Position numbers and translations under genes: made by a program
Notes under the pieces: generated by a model
Seen by the model: the letters and a program-made list of their open reading frames with translations, nothing else
Told to the model about the DNA's origin: nothing
Databases searched by the model: none
DNA from: Streptomyces hygroscopicus
GTDB lineage: Bacteria; Actinomycetota; Actinomycetes; Streptomycetales; Streptomycetaceae
NCBI RefSeq assembly: GCF_026168105.1
Contig: NZ_LBMW01000003.1
Coordinates: forward strand, 124,001 to 188,000
DNA length: 64,000 nt
Direction of reading: 5' to 3'
In this document: positions 44,138 to 52,939 of the stretch, one piece after another
Numbering within the stretch: position 1 is the first letter of the stretch
How the letters are laid out: the number at the start of each line of letters is the position of its first letter

Positions 44138-45988
44138 CCACGCCGGGGCACGTCCCGGCGTGGGTGACGACGTGCCCACCAGATCGCGGTAGAGGGCGGA
44201 GCGGCGCAGCAGTTCCTGGTGGGTCCCGCAGAGGGTCTGCCGACCGTCCATCACCAGCACCCGGTCCGATCGCCGGGCGGAACCGGTGCGGTGCGCGACC
44301 ACCAGGAGGGCCCCGCCCGGGCGTTGCGCGAAGGCCCGCTCCACCCGCTCCTCGGCCACCGCGTCCAGATGGCAGGTCGCCTCGTCGAGCAGAGCGAGCG
44401 GGGCCTTCGACAGATAGGCCCTGGTCAGGGCGATCATCTGGCGTTCGCCCGCGGACAGCGCGGACGGCTCGATCTGTGCGGCGGGGCCGCCCAGCCGGGT
44501 CAGGAATTCCATGAGGCCCACCGCGTCCGCGGCGGCCAGCAACTCCGGCTCCGGCACGGGGTCCGGCCGCAAGTGGCCCAGGTTCTCGGCCAGCGTTCCC
44601 GTGAACACGTAGGCCTCCTGCGGGATCACCACACGATGCGCGGCGGCGAGAGGTCCGGGCACCTGCTGCCCGTACACCTCGATGGTGCCGCGGTCGGCCT
44701 CCAGAAGGCCCGCTATGAGCCCGGTGAGCGTGGACTTGCCGATTCCGCTGGGGCCGAGGACCGTGAGGTGTTCGCCCGGCCAGAGGCACAGGTCGAGCCC
44801 GTCGACGACCGCCTCCCGGGCGGCGCCGTAGGAGAACGACAGCGAGCGTATGACCAGGGCGGGGGAAGGTGTGTGCGGACGGGCCGCGACGACGCGGGGC
44901 ACGGGGGCGCAGATCTCGCCTTCGGCGGGTCGGGAACTCGGTGCCCGGCCCGCGGGCGGGAGAGGTGGAGCGGACGCGCGTGGGGTACCGGACGGAGCCG
45001 TCGGCCGCCCGGTCCGGGACGCAGGCCCTCGGGAACGGGCCTCGAGGGCCGACCCTGCCCCGACCAGACGGTCCAGGACCACGGCCAGACGGGAGCCGCT
45101 GGTTCCCAGGCCGTGGACGAGGTTCTGCAGAGCCGGTAGGAGGGACTGGGTGAGATAGGCGAGCGCACCGACCAGCGCGCCGACGCCGATCCCGTGGTGC
45201 AGCAGCCAGGGAGCGGCGATCAGGAGCAGTACGACCGGCAGCTGGCCGCCGACGGCGAGCGCGGCGACCCGGACGGCCCCCCAGCGGGCGAGTGCCAGGG
45301 CGGCGCGCAGCTCGCCGTCGACCCGCATCGCGGCGTCGGCGCCCACCTGCTGCTCCGCACCCGCCGCGGTGACGTCCCGCAGTCCGCCGCCCACCATCCC
45401 CAGGTGGGCGGCGATCGCCTCGTCCGCGACGAAGAAGGACCGCTGACGACGCGCCAGCGGACGGAGCGTGCCCACGAACAGTCCGATGCCCAGCAGCAGC
45501 GGCGGCGCGACGACCAGCAGCAGCGGCGGCGCGAGCGAGCACAGCCCGACAAGCGCGCCCACCGAGGTGAACACGAACGACCGGGAGACCATGACCAGAC
45601 CGGCGAAGGTGTCCCGGGCCAGTTCCACCTGTTGTGTGAGCCCGGACAGCGCCCCGCGGTCCCCCTCCCGCACGCCCCTCCCCACCACCTGCCGCACCAG
45701 GCTGTCGCGCAACGGCTCGGCCAGCGCAGCCACGGCGCCGTACACCCGCCCCGCGCCGAACGCGCCCGCGAGCACGGCCAGCGCCGCCAGCCCCAGCCAC
45801 GCCAGCCCGACGCCCGGATCTCCGGCGAGAAAGCCGTCGTCGAGGGCACGGGCCGGGGCATACCCGGTGCAGAAGGTCTGCGCCGTCTCCAGCACGGACC
45901 AGCCGGCCAGCCGCACAAGCGCGCCTCGGCGGACACGCAGAAACCGCAACCCCCGCCGGTACACGCCGGGCGGAGTCGGCGGAGTCAT
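43976..45988 (-). CDS. amfA: ABC exporter, TMD-NBD half-transporter (AmfA/RamB-like)
   Basis: A 670-residue half-transporter. About six membrane segments lie in residues 20-310, a Pro/Ser-rich linker at 335-395, then the ATPase: Walker A LGPSGIGKST, signature LSAGERQMIAL and Walker B LALLDEATCHLD, with the switch His in VVAHRTGS. The last 55 residues are a non-conserved tail encoded antisense to amfR. Its start overlaps the preceding exporter gene stop by 4 nt (ATGA), so the two form a heterodimer that exports the AmfS peptide and possibly trims or escorts it. Confidence 0.85.
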   Translation of the reverse strand: MTPPTPPGVYRRGLRFLRVRRGALVRLAGWSVLETAQTFCTGYAPARALDDGFLAGDPGVGLAWLGLAALAVLAGAFGAGRVYGAVAALAEPLRDSLVRQVVGRGVREGDRGALSGLTQQVELARDTFAGLVMVSRSFVFTSVGALVGLCSLAPPLLLVVAPPLLLGIGLFVGTLRPLARRQRSFFVADEAIAAHLGMVGGGLRDVTAAGAEQQVGADAAMRVDGELRAALALARWGAVRVAALAVGGQLPVVLLLIAAPWLLHHGIGVGALVGALAYLTQSLLPALQNLVHGLGTSGSRLAVVLDRLVGAGSALEARSRGPASRTGRPTAPSGTPRASAPPLPPAGRAPSSRPAEGEICAPVPRVVAARPHTPSPALVIRSLSFSYGAAREAVVDGLDLCLWPGEHLTVLGPSGIGKSTLTGLIAGLLEADRGTIEVYGQQVPGPLAAAHRVVIPQEAYVFTGTLAENLGHLRPDPVPEPELLAAADAVGLMEFLTRLGGPAAQIEPSALSAGERQMIALTRAYLSKAPLALLDEATCHLDAVAEERVERAFAQRPGGALLVVAHRTGSARRSDRVLVMDGRQTLCGTHQELLRRSALYRDLVGTSSPTPGRAPAWSEPSLSLRDTNGVDAVASPGLPRDRRQVVAYGPMRQMEVPGDLRDGGTGSGEG

Positions 45989-47742
45989 AGGGCGCCGCCC
46001 TCGTCCGACGTCCCGGGCGGGCCGTCCGGCTCGAAAACCCGTCGGTACTCGGCCGACTCCCACAGCCTGGCATGGGACCCCGTCGCCCGGATCCGGCCGT
46101 CGTCCAGCCAGACGACCGAGTCGGCGCGGGCGGCCGTGGCCGCCCGGTGGGCGACGACGAGCCGGGTGCGGTCGGGTGTGCTCGCCAACAGCGCGTCCGT
46201 GACCTGTCGTTCGGTGACGGTGTCCAGACTCGAGAGCGCGTCGTCCACGACGAGCAGCCGTCCCTCGTGTGCGAACGCCCTTGCGAGGCCGAGACGTTGG
46301 GCCTCCCCGCCGGACAGCGGAGCGTCGGCGCACCGTGTGTCGTACCCCTGTGGAAGCCTGGCTATGAAGGCGTCGGCGCGGGCGGCGCGCGCTGCTTGCC
46401 GGGTCCGGTCCCGGGTGAGCCCGGCCGAGCCCAGGGCGATGGTGTCCGCGACTGTTTCGCCGAGCAGGGCGGGGCGTTCGAAGGCGTGCCCGACGGCGCG
46501 CCGCAGATCGGTACCCGTCACCTCGGTCAGGGGCACCCCGTCGAGCAGGACCGTGCCGTCGTCCGGGTCGGTCAGCCGGCCCGCCACGGCCGCCAGCAGC
46601 GACTTGCCGGCGCCCGAGCGGCCCACCACGGCCACGGAGGTGCCACCTGGGACGACGAGGTCGACACCGTCCAGCACGGTGCGCCCGCCGCGTCGTGCGG
46701 TTACTCCGCGCAGTTCCAGCCGGCCCGCTCCCGGCGGAAGACGCCTGTCACCGTAGCGGAGGGCGGGTTCGGCGAGAACCTCGCCGAGCCGGGCGGCCGA
46801 AGCCCGCGCCCGTGCCAGCCCGGACAGCGGGGCCACGAGTACACCGACACCCGTGGCAAGGGCCGCATAGCGGGAGGCCGCAACCACCTCACCGACCGTC
46901 AGCTCGTTCCGGGTGAGCAGAATGCCGCCCGCTGCGACGACTCCGAGTTGCAGCAGCGGTGCGATCGCGACCGCTTGGGCGGCAGCCCGCCCCTGAATGC
47001 GCCACATGTCGTGCCCCTGCCGGGACAGTTCGGGCAGCGGTCGCAGGACACGAGCCGTGTCACGGTCGGCCGTTCCGGCGGCGGCAATGGTGCGCGCGCC
47101 GCCCACGGCCTCCGCGAGTGCCTCGGCGATACGGCCCTGTACCTCCTGGTAGCGGGCCGCGCAGCCCGTGGAGTCACGGGCGAAGGCCCGCAGCAGAAGG
47201 ATCAGGAGGGGCGCACCGCCGAGCAGGACGGCGGCGAGCCGGGGTTCGATCAGGCCCAGGGCCACCAGTGCTCCGGCCGGAAGGGCGACCGCCGCGGTCA
47301 GGGCCGCCACGGCGGCGGGCGCGGATCCGGCCTGAGCCGCGTTGCCGACGAGTCGTGCCACCAGGTCGCCCGGACCGAAGCGCAGGCCAGCCCGCGGACC
47401 TACGGCCAGGACATGGCCGGTCAGCCGTTCGCGCAGCCATGCGGTGGTGCGGGCGTTCGTGGTGCCGTCCAGTACGGTTTCGACCGTGTCGAGCAGCGCC
47501 GACAGCAGCACCAGTGCGGTGCACAGCAGCACCCAGCGGGCGGCCCGGCCATCTCCCGCATCGGCCAGGAGCAGGTCGAGGGCCCTGCCGAGCGCGGCCG
47601 GCAGCAGCAGGCTCGCCGCCGCCGTCGCCGTGCTCACCAGGCACAGCACCACACAGACGACGGCACTGTGGCGGACTGTCTCCCGCAGCAGCGCGGCACC
47701 GGTCACCGGAACCGTCCCGGCGTTCTCACGCACGTTGGCCAT
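45985..47742 (-). CDS. amfB: ABC exporter, TMD-NBD half-transporter (AmfB/RamA-like)
   Basis: A 585-residue partner half-transporter. Six membrane segments in residues 20-310 are followed by the ATPase: Walker A VGRSGAGKSLL, signature LSGGEAQRLGLA, Walker B RLLVVDDALSSLD. Walker B ends in D-D rather than D-E, so the catalytic Glu is replaced by Asp; the partner subunit retains D-E. This suggests one degenerate ATP site, common in heterodimeric exporters. It lies 90 bp after amfS, behind a hairpin, in the same transcription direction. Confidence 0.85.
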   Translation of the reverse strand: MANVRENAGTVPVTGAALLRETVRHSAVVCVVLCLVSTATAAASLLLPAALGRALDLLLADAGDGRAARWVLLCTALVLLSALLDTVETVLDGTTNARTTAWLRERLTGHVLAVGPRAGLRFGPGDLVARLVGNAAQAGSAPAAVAALTAAVALPAGALVALGLIEPRLAAVLLGGAPLLILLLRAFARDSTGCAARYQEVQGRIAEALAEAVGGARTIAAAGTADRDTARVLRPLPELSRQGHDMWRIQGRAAAQAVAIAPLLQLGVVAAGGILLTRNELTVGEVVAASRYAALATGVGVLVAPLSGLARARASAARLGEVLAEPALRYGDRRLPPGAGRLELRGVTARRGGRTVLDGVDLVVPGGTSVAVVGRSGAGKSLLAAVAGRLTDPDDGTVLLDGVPLTEVTGTDLRRAVGHAFERPALLGETVADTIALGSAGLTRDRTRQAARAARADAFIARLPQGYDTRCADAPLSGGEAQRLGLARAFAHEGRLLVVDDALSSLDTVTERQVTDALLASTPDRTRLVVAHRAATAARADSVVWLDDGRIRATGSHARLWESAEYRRVFEPDGPPGTSDEGGAL

Positions 47743-47775
47743 CCCGCTGGGGCCTCACATCCCGTGGTGTACGGA

Positions 47776-47814
47776 GCCCCGGGCGGCTCCTCCTCGCGGC
47801 GGGCCGCCCGGGGC
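47776..47814 (-). terminator. Attenuator-like hairpin between amfS and amfB
   Basis: A perfect 12-bp GC stem (GCCCCGGGCGGC and its complement) with a 15-nt loop begins 19 bp after the amfS stop. It is likely a partial terminator that keeps precursor transcript in excess of exporter transcript. Confidence 0.65.
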
Positions 47815-47832
47815 AGTGAACGACGGTTGCCG

Positions 47833-47946
47833 TCAGACGCAGAGGATCACGCTGGCGGCGCTCACACAGGACAGCAGGCTCACCATGCTGCCGCCGCCAT
47901 GCGTGTGCTCTTCGGACTCCATCGTCTGCAGGTCGAGCAGGGCCAT
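47833..47946 (-). CDS. amfS: Class III lanthipeptide precursor (AmfS/SapB type)
   Basis: A 37-residue precursor. The leader MALLDLQTMESEEHTHGGG holds the conserved LLDLQ recognition motif for LanKC enzymes. The core SMVSLLSCVSAASVILCV has two S-x-x-S-x-x-x-C motifs (S20, S23, C27 and S29, S32, C36), one per ring, suitable for labionin or lanthionine formation. It is nearly identical to the S. griseus AmfS I remember, differing at a few leader positions and in the T/M and L/V residues. The mature peptide acts outside the cell as a surfactant that helps aerial hyphae leave the surface. Ribosome site GAAAGGAAC. Confidence 0.93.
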   Translation of the reverse strand: MALLDLQTMESEEHTHGGGSMVSLLSCVSAASVILCV

Positions 47947-47987
47947 GATCGTTCCTTTCGTCGTGTTCCGATGGGGACGGGGTTGTG

Positions 47988-50669
47988 TCACGACCGCGTG
48001 GGATCCGCGGCCGCGTTCATGGTCCGCCGGTGCGGCGGCAGGAAGGGCAGATGAGCGGGGACCGTCGGGTCGAGAGCCGCGCCGAGCGCGAGCAGGCACC
48101 CTGCCGTTCCGGTGCCCAGGTCCATGGACAGCCGCATCATCTGGTGCCCCGGGAAGGCCAGTTGGCCCTGGTAGGACATCGCGAACCAGCTGAGGCCGGT
48201 GACATGACCGGCGATGTGTTCGCCGGTCGCGCCCGGTGCGGTGGTGCGGCTGAGGTGCAGGAGCAGCCCGGCACTGCCGGCGAACAGGCAGGGCTGTACA
48301 TAGAAGCGGGCGGTGGCGGCCGCCATGATGCCGGAGCGGGCTCGTTCGAACTCCTCGCGCCTTTCACCTCCGTGGGCGAGATAGTCGTCGAGGACCATGC
48401 CGATACCCGCGCTGCCGTCTCCGAGGTAGGGCAGGGTGCGCCAGCCCTCGTCGACCTCGAGGCCTCCACCGCGTTGCACCACGCAGCACTCCAGATCGCG
48501 GTGGAGTGCTTCGCCGGCGGCACCGAGCAGTGCCCGGTCGCCGGTCGCCTCGTACCGTCGCAGCAGCAGCAAGGCGGCCCCACTCGCGCCTCGCAGGAGT
48601 CCGGAGCGCGGCTTCGCCTTTCCCGGGCGGGGCTCGGCCAGGCGCTCCATCAGCAGTACCGTGGCCTCTGCCGCGCGTGACTCCAGCTCCGGTTCGCCCG
48701 TACCGCGGGCCAGATGATCCAGCACCAGCCCCAGCCCGGCCAGTCCCGACCTCAAGTCCGAGGACAGCCGCTGCCACCGCTCCCGCAGTACGCCCTCGAG
48801 CAGATCCAGCGCACGTTGCCGGTGGCCGAGCAGGTCAAGGACGTAGGCCACGCCCGCCAGGCCGTCGTACAGGCCGAGCGGAGTACCCGGGGGCACCGGA
48901 TCGGTGTGGTCGAGCAGCCACCGCTCGCCCTCCTCGTAGCGCTCGGCTCCGGTCTGCGCCAGCGCGTAGAGCACGCCCGCGGCGCCGCACTCCAGTCCCA
49001 GCCCGCCGCCGTCGGAGAACTGGGCGATGTCGCCGGGGAAGAGCCGGTCGTCCCGCTCCGGTGTGGCCGAGGCCAGAAGCGCCTTGACCATGGAGTCGCG
49101 GCTGTAGGGCCAGTCGCCCGGCTCGGCGAGCGAGGCGAACGACAAGGAGGACCGGGCGGGCAACACCGAACCGACGTCCCCGGAGGACCGCCGCCCCCGA
49201 CCTGTTTCCTGCCGTGCTGCCGTGACGCCTTCGCGGGTGATCTCCGCGACCGCCTCGTCCAGGAATCGCCCGGGCAGGTCCGGGAACTGACCGGCGATCA
49301 CTTCGGCCAGATGGGCGGCCTTGCCACGGTCGACGACGAAGAGTGTGGTGAGGGGCATGAACAGGGAAAGCCTGAGACACGCCAGCGCATAGCGATCGAC
49401 CTCCGTGCCCGTGCGGTCGGGCGGGGCGAAGAAACCAGGATGGGCGACGACCTGGCGTCCGTTCTCCTCGACGGGCGCCGCCGCTTCGAAGTCGAGGAGA
49501 AAGACCGACTCCTCGTCCGGGCCGATCATGATGTTGAACATGTGCAGGTCGTTGAAGACGATCCCGCGCGCGTGCACCGCCTCCACCGCCTGCTCCACGG
49601 CCCGGTGGATGCGCAGGGCCCAGTCGGTGTACGCGCGGACCTCCGCCGGGTCCGGGTCCGTCGTCAGCAGCGGATGCCGCTCGGCGTAGAAGGCGTTGAG
49701 CGGGCGGCCCTCCAGGAAGTCCATGACGAGGAACCTGTGATCGCCGAGGGAGAACCAGTCGCGCACCTGGGGGACCACGTCGAGCCCCGCAAGTCGCTCG
49801 AGCGCCTGGCGTTCCCGCTCGAGTCGGGCGACCGCGTCGGCCCGGTCGGCCGCCAGTCCCGCGTGCGGGCGACCTTCCTTGAGGACCACTTTGCGGCCCG
49901 TGCGGGTGTCCGTGGCGGCATAGACTCCGCCGCCGTTGGAGAAGTGCAGTGCCTTCTCGATCCGGTACGGCAGATCGCCGACGGTGGTCGCGTTGCGCGC
50001 CGCCAGCTGCGGTGCCAGGAATTCCGGCAGCGTCACCCACTCCGGCACATGAAAGGAAGGCTGACGCCGGTCGGGCACCAGCCGGCCCGTTCCGTCGTGC
50101 ATCGCCGGGACGAGCGAACCGCGGTCGTCGACGACGTACATGTGGGCGAACGCGCCGTAGCGCACATACAGCGGCCCGTTCTCCCAGCGCAGGTCGGTCA
50201 GGATGTAAGGGCCCTCCAGGCCCTCCAGCCGCGCGCCGAGTTCACGCAGCACCTGGTGGAGCTGCTCCTCGTCGGCCGGGTAGAGCGTGACGAACTTGCC
50301 GCTCGTGCCGCGGGCCGCGTACTTGGCATTGCGCAGGTGCAGCAGGTGCGGAGACGGCACGAACTTGAAGGGAATCCGACGCGGCACACAGTAGTCCCAG
50401 ACCTCTGCCGCGATCCGCTCCGCATGTGCGAGGGTGGCGGAGGCGTGCACCTTCCAGCCCTGAACCGGTGCCGGCTGCGGCCGGCCGTCCGGACCGACCG
50501 GCGTCAGCGTCAGCCAGTCACCCACCTGGTCCGCCCGCCATCCCTCCGGCACCGCGCGCCGGGCCGTCCGGTACGAGGGCGCCGCCTCCTGCGGGTCCGC
50601 CGAGAGACGGTCCGGCCTCTCGTAGAAGTCCTTGTCGGCCAGCGCGTACACCTCGTACCGCTCGTCCAT
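47988..50669 (-). CDS. amfT: Class III lanthionine synthetase LanKC
   Basis: An 893-residue trifunctional enzyme. Residues 1-210 form the phosphoSer lyase-like domain; 230-500 a Ser/Thr kinase domain with K264 in VVLKEG, catalytic loop VFNDLHMFNIMI (D374, N379) and metal-binding LLDFEAA (D393); 540-893 a LanC-like cyclase domain with repeated G-x-x-G helices (GLYDGLAGVAYVLDLL). As in other class III enzymes, I do not see the zinc-ligand Cys-Cys-His set of LanC. It phosphorylates and dehydrates AmfS Ser residues and forms the rings. The start is taken at 50669 after GGAAGGGGG. It is the first gene of amfTSBA. Confidence 0.92.
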   Translation of the reverse strand: MDERYEVYALADKDFYERPDRLSADPQEAAPSYRTARRAVPEGWRADQVGDWLTLTPVGPDGRPQPAPVQGWKVHASATLAHAERIAAEVWDYCVPRRIPFKFVPSPHLLHLRNAKYAARGTSGKFVTLYPADEEQLHQVLRELGARLEGLEGPYILTDLRWENGPLYVRYGAFAHMYVVDDRGSLVPAMHDGTGRLVPDRRQPSFHVPEWVTLPEFLAPQLAARNATTVGDLPYRIEKALHFSNGGGVYAATDTRTGRKVVLKEGRPHAGLAADRADAVARLERERQALERLAGLDVVPQVRDWFSLGDHRFLVMDFLEGRPLNAFYAERHPLLTTDPDPAEVRAYTDWALRIHRAVEQAVEAVHARGIVFNDLHMFNIMIGPDEESVFLLDFEAAAPVEENGRQVVAHPGFFAPPDRTGTEVDRYALACLRLSLFMPLTTLFVVDRGKAAHLAEVIAGQFPDLPGRFLDEAVAEITREGVTAARQETGRGRRSSGDVGSVLPARSSLSFASLAEPGDWPYSRDSMVKALLASATPERDDRLFPGDIAQFSDGGGLGLECGAAGVLYALAQTGAERYEEGERWLLDHTDPVPPGTPLGLYDGLAGVAYVLDLLGHRQRALDLLEGVLRERWQRLSSDLRSGLAGLGLVLDHLARGTGEPELESRAAEATVLLMERLAEPRPGKAKPRSGLLRGASGAALLLLRRYEATGDRALLGAAGEALHRDLECCVVQRGGGLEVDEGWRTLPYLGDGSAGIGMVLDDYLAHGGERREEFERARSGIMAAATARFYVQPCLFAGSAGLLLHLSRTTAPGATGEHIAGHVTGLSWFAMSYQGQLAFPGHQMMRLSMDLGTGTAGCLLALGAALDPTVPAHLPFLPPHRRTMNAAADPTRS

Positions 50670-50746
50670 GCCGCTGCCCCCTTCCGCGCCCATGTCACCC
50701 GCGCCGTGTGCTGTTGAGCCTTCCACCTCGCATGGGGCGGCCGACA

Positions 50747-50782
50747 GTCACGAGTGTCAGGAGGTGTGGGTCACCTCTGTCA
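50747..50782. promoter_or_regulatory. Direct repeats upstream of amfT, candidate AmfR binding site
   Basis: Two copies of GTCAC-NNN-TGTCA lie at 50747-50759 and 50770-50782, spaced 23 bp start to start, about two helical turns. They sit 78-114 bp upstream of the amfT start. RamR-type activators are known to bind direct repeats upstream of the synthetase gene, so this is a good candidate; the spacer trinucleotides differ (GAG and CTC complement). Confidence 0.5.
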
Positions 50783-50918
50783 TGGAAGGGCCGTGAGGAA
50801 CGCATACGTCACCGCGCATGCCGGAGGCCGGCCGGCAGCCCGGCACCTCGGAGGACCTCTCACGTGGTGACCGTCACCGAGGCGGACCGGGTGTGGGCCG
50901 TCGAAGGTGTCCTTGCGC

Positions 50919-51263
50919 TCAGAGGCTGATCGCGTACGCCTTGCGCAGCGTCTCGTGCACCGTCCACGTCGTACGGTCGCCCTCGCGCAGCACGGCCATG
51001 TCGCCGGGGCCGACGCGCAGCGTCCCACCGCCCTCGATGTCGATCGTCGCGGAGCCGCTGATCACCACGAACAGCTCGTTCGCCTCGGTGTCGGTCACGA
51101 CACCGGGTGTGATCTGCCAGATGCCACGCACCTGTCGGCCGTCCTCCGATTCCCAGATCACCTTGCCGGTGACCTCGGGCGTGCCGGAGACGATCTGCGC
51201 CGGGTCGAGCGTCTCCGGTTCGAGCACGGCGTCGGCGATACGGACAACGAGGCTGTGGGTCAT
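50919..51263 (-). CDS. Cupin-domain protein
   Basis: A 114-residue single-domain cupin. The core reads GIWQITPGVVTDTEANELFV with E in place of the usual paired His, then GGTLRVGPGDMAVLREGDRT. It resembles the (S)-ureidoglycine aminohydrolase-like cupin_3 family, ending TWTVHETLRKAYAISL. No catalytic assignment. It lies between the amf operon and the polysaccharide operon and is probably independent of both. Confidence 0.8.
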   Translation of the reverse strand: MTHSLVVRIADAVLEPETLDPAQIVSGTPEVTGKVIWESEDGRQVRGIWQITPGVVTDTEANELFVVISGSATIDIEGGGTLRVGPGDMAVLREGDRTTWTVHETLRKAYAISL

Positions 51264-51383
51264 GCCCGCGACCCTAGCGGGGCCTTTCGTAACAGGTCCG
51301 CGGACAGGTTGTCGGGCATCGGACCGGGTCGGAAGACACTTCGTCGGGGGAGAGGCGACCGCTCGCGCCAGGATCACGGCAGG

Positions 51384-52280
51384 TCAACACGCCTTGCGCC
51401 ACACACCGAGTTCCGGCTTCTTCAGCATCGACGACAGCCTCAGCTTGCGTGACGTTGGACAGAAGTTGCTGGTCGGCTCCGTGTATTCCACGTGGAAGAC
51501 CGCCTTGTCGGCAGCGATGAAGGGAGTGAGCTTCGTGCACTCGTCGTACTCCGCGCACTGCTCGTTGACGGCGAAGTCGAAGTCGCCCAGGAGCTGCGGG
51601 ATTTGTGGCAGGTCGTTCTTCAGGCCGACGGACAGACCGCGCGCGTGTGCGATGTCCGCGATCATGCGGTTGTACCTGACCTGGTCACGTGCGGTGAGCG
51701 GGAAGCCGGTGTGGTTGCCGTAGCCTTCCACCAGGTCGGGCTCCACCGCGTCGAAGCCCTTGTCCCGGCACATGTCGAACCGTCGCTCCATGAGCGGCCG
51801 GAGTACGGAGATCCGGCGGATGTCGAGCCAGCGCTCGCCCTGCCACCCGTTGGGTGCGCCGAGTACCGAGCGCGGGAACCTGTCCTTGTCGGGGCGGAAG
51901 TCCTCCCAGGAACCCACGTTGATGTAGCAGATCACCTTGCGGCGGGCTCTGTGCAGACCGGCGACGTCCGACGCGGTGTTCTCGAAGCCGTCGATGTCGT
52001 AGACGGGCACGTCGGCCGAGGGGTCTACCTTTCCCTCGAGCTGCCACTGCCAGGCCAGACCGGGGCGGGGCTGCCACCGCGGGTGGGGCCGGGCGGACGG
52101 TCCGGCGGTGGGCGGGCGCGTCGCACCGGGGCCGACGGTCTGAGCCGGGCCCGGTGCTGTCCCGTGCGGGCGGGACGGCCCGTCCTCGCCGCCTCCCGGG
52201 TCCGCGCCGGAGCACGCGGTCAGCGTTGCGGCCGCCAGGGCGGCCAGGAGAGTCGCGCAGCCCAGTGTCCTGCTTCTCAT
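51384..52280 (-). CDS. GH114 endo-alpha-1,4-polygalactosaminidase lipoprotein
   Basis: A 298-residue lipoprotein: lipobox LTACSGAD (Cys23), a Pro-rich linker to residue 65, then the GH114 barrel. Motifs: VPVYDIDGFENTASDVAGL near residue 92, KVICYINVGSWEDFRPDKD near 115, GFDAVEPDLVEGYGN near 178 and SVGLKNDLPQIPQ near 213. GH114 enzymes (fungal Ega3, PelA hydrolase domain) cleave alpha-1,4-linked galactosamine polymers. Here it would trim or clear the polymer made by the operon at the cell surface. It is the last gene of the operon and overlaps the spherulin-like gene by 4 nt. Confidence 0.85.
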   Translation of the reverse strand: MRSRTLGCATLLAALAAATLTACSGADPGGGEDGPSRPHGTAPGPAQTVGPGATRPPTAGPSARPHPRWQPRPGLAWQWQLEGKVDPSADVPVYDIDGFENTASDVAGLHRARRKVICYINVGSWEDFRPDKDRFPRSVLGAPNGWQGERWLDIRRISVLRPLMERRFDMCRDKGFDAVEPDLVEGYGNHTGFPLTARDQVRYNRMIADIAHARGLSVGLKNDLPQIPQLLGDFDFAVNEQCAEYDECTKLTPFIAADKAVFHVEYTEPTSNFCPTSRKLRLSSMLKKPELGVWRKAC

Positions 52281-52939
52281 CGCTCCGTCCCGGTCAGTGC
52301 GGGGGTCAGTTGGGCCCAGGGGTTGGGAGGTTTCCCCGTCACGGGTCCGCAGACCGCCGCACCGCGCTCGCGTGCCGTGCGCACGGCAAGCGGTACGAGA
52401 GCCTCGGGTACCCCGTACACGAGGTGGCAGAACCGTTCGGGCGGCTGCCGCGCCGCCCAGGCCGGTCGGCTGAACGCCGACACATACGTGGACCAGTGGC
52501 CTTCGAAGGTGACCGTCAGGTCGGCCAGGCGGGCATAGCCGGGCGCGGGATGGACACCCGGGTTCAGCACCACGGTCCCGGCGCCGAGCCGACGGACGGA
52601 CCGGACCAGCTTCCGGCAGGCGGGCAGCCCGTCCGACCTTGCGGTCACGCGGTCCAGGAAGCAGCCGTCGGCCGAGTACCACTCCCGGTGCCGGCGCACC
52701 TCGTCGGTGACCTCGGCCGCGTCGCGCGCACCGTAGTCCGTGTCCACGTAGCCCAGCACGCGGGCGTCGGCCGCCCGCAGGGCGTCGGCCACCGCGGCGA
52801 ACGCAGGATCGGGACCCGTCCCCGGACCACTCGCCGGGTTGAGCACGACCGCGTACGTTTCCGCGGCGGACGCGATGAGACGGTGCCAGGTGCCCGGGTC
52901 CTCGGCCGGGTGGACGTACAGCGGAATCAGCAGGGTCAT
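52277..52939 (-). CDS. Spherulin-4-like protein (GH135 type)
   Basis: A 220-residue TIM-barrel-like protein starting directly with the first strand: MTLLIPLYVHPAEDPGTWHR, then YAVVLNPASGPG, VLGYVDTDYG, YSADGCFLDRV and GTVVLNPGVHP. This is the spherulin-4 pattern. Fungal Sph3 hydrolyses galactosaminogalactan; there the motif G-I-F-F-D-E supplies acidic residues, while here it is GCFLDR (D96, R97), so one acidic residue is missing. No signal peptide is visible although the fungal enzyme is extracytoplasmic. It may therefore be inactive, differently specific or cytoplasmic. It overlaps both neighbours by 4 nt. Confidence 0.72.
   Translation of the reverse strand: MTLLIPLYVHPAEDPGTWHRLIASAAETYAVVLNPASGPGTGPDPAFAAVADALRAADARVLGYVDTDYGARDAAEVTDEVRRHREWYSADGCFLDRVTARSDGLPACRKLVRSVRRLGAGTVVLNPGVHPAPGYARLADLTVTFEGHWSTYVSAFSRPAWAARQPPERFCHLVYGVPEALVPLAVRTARERGAAVCGPVTGKPPNPWAQLTPALTGTER

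Noticed and set aside
48714..50717. Very long plus-strand frame opposite the LanKC gene
   Set aside because: The LanKC frame carries kinase and cyclase motifs; the opposite frame is a shadow without domains.
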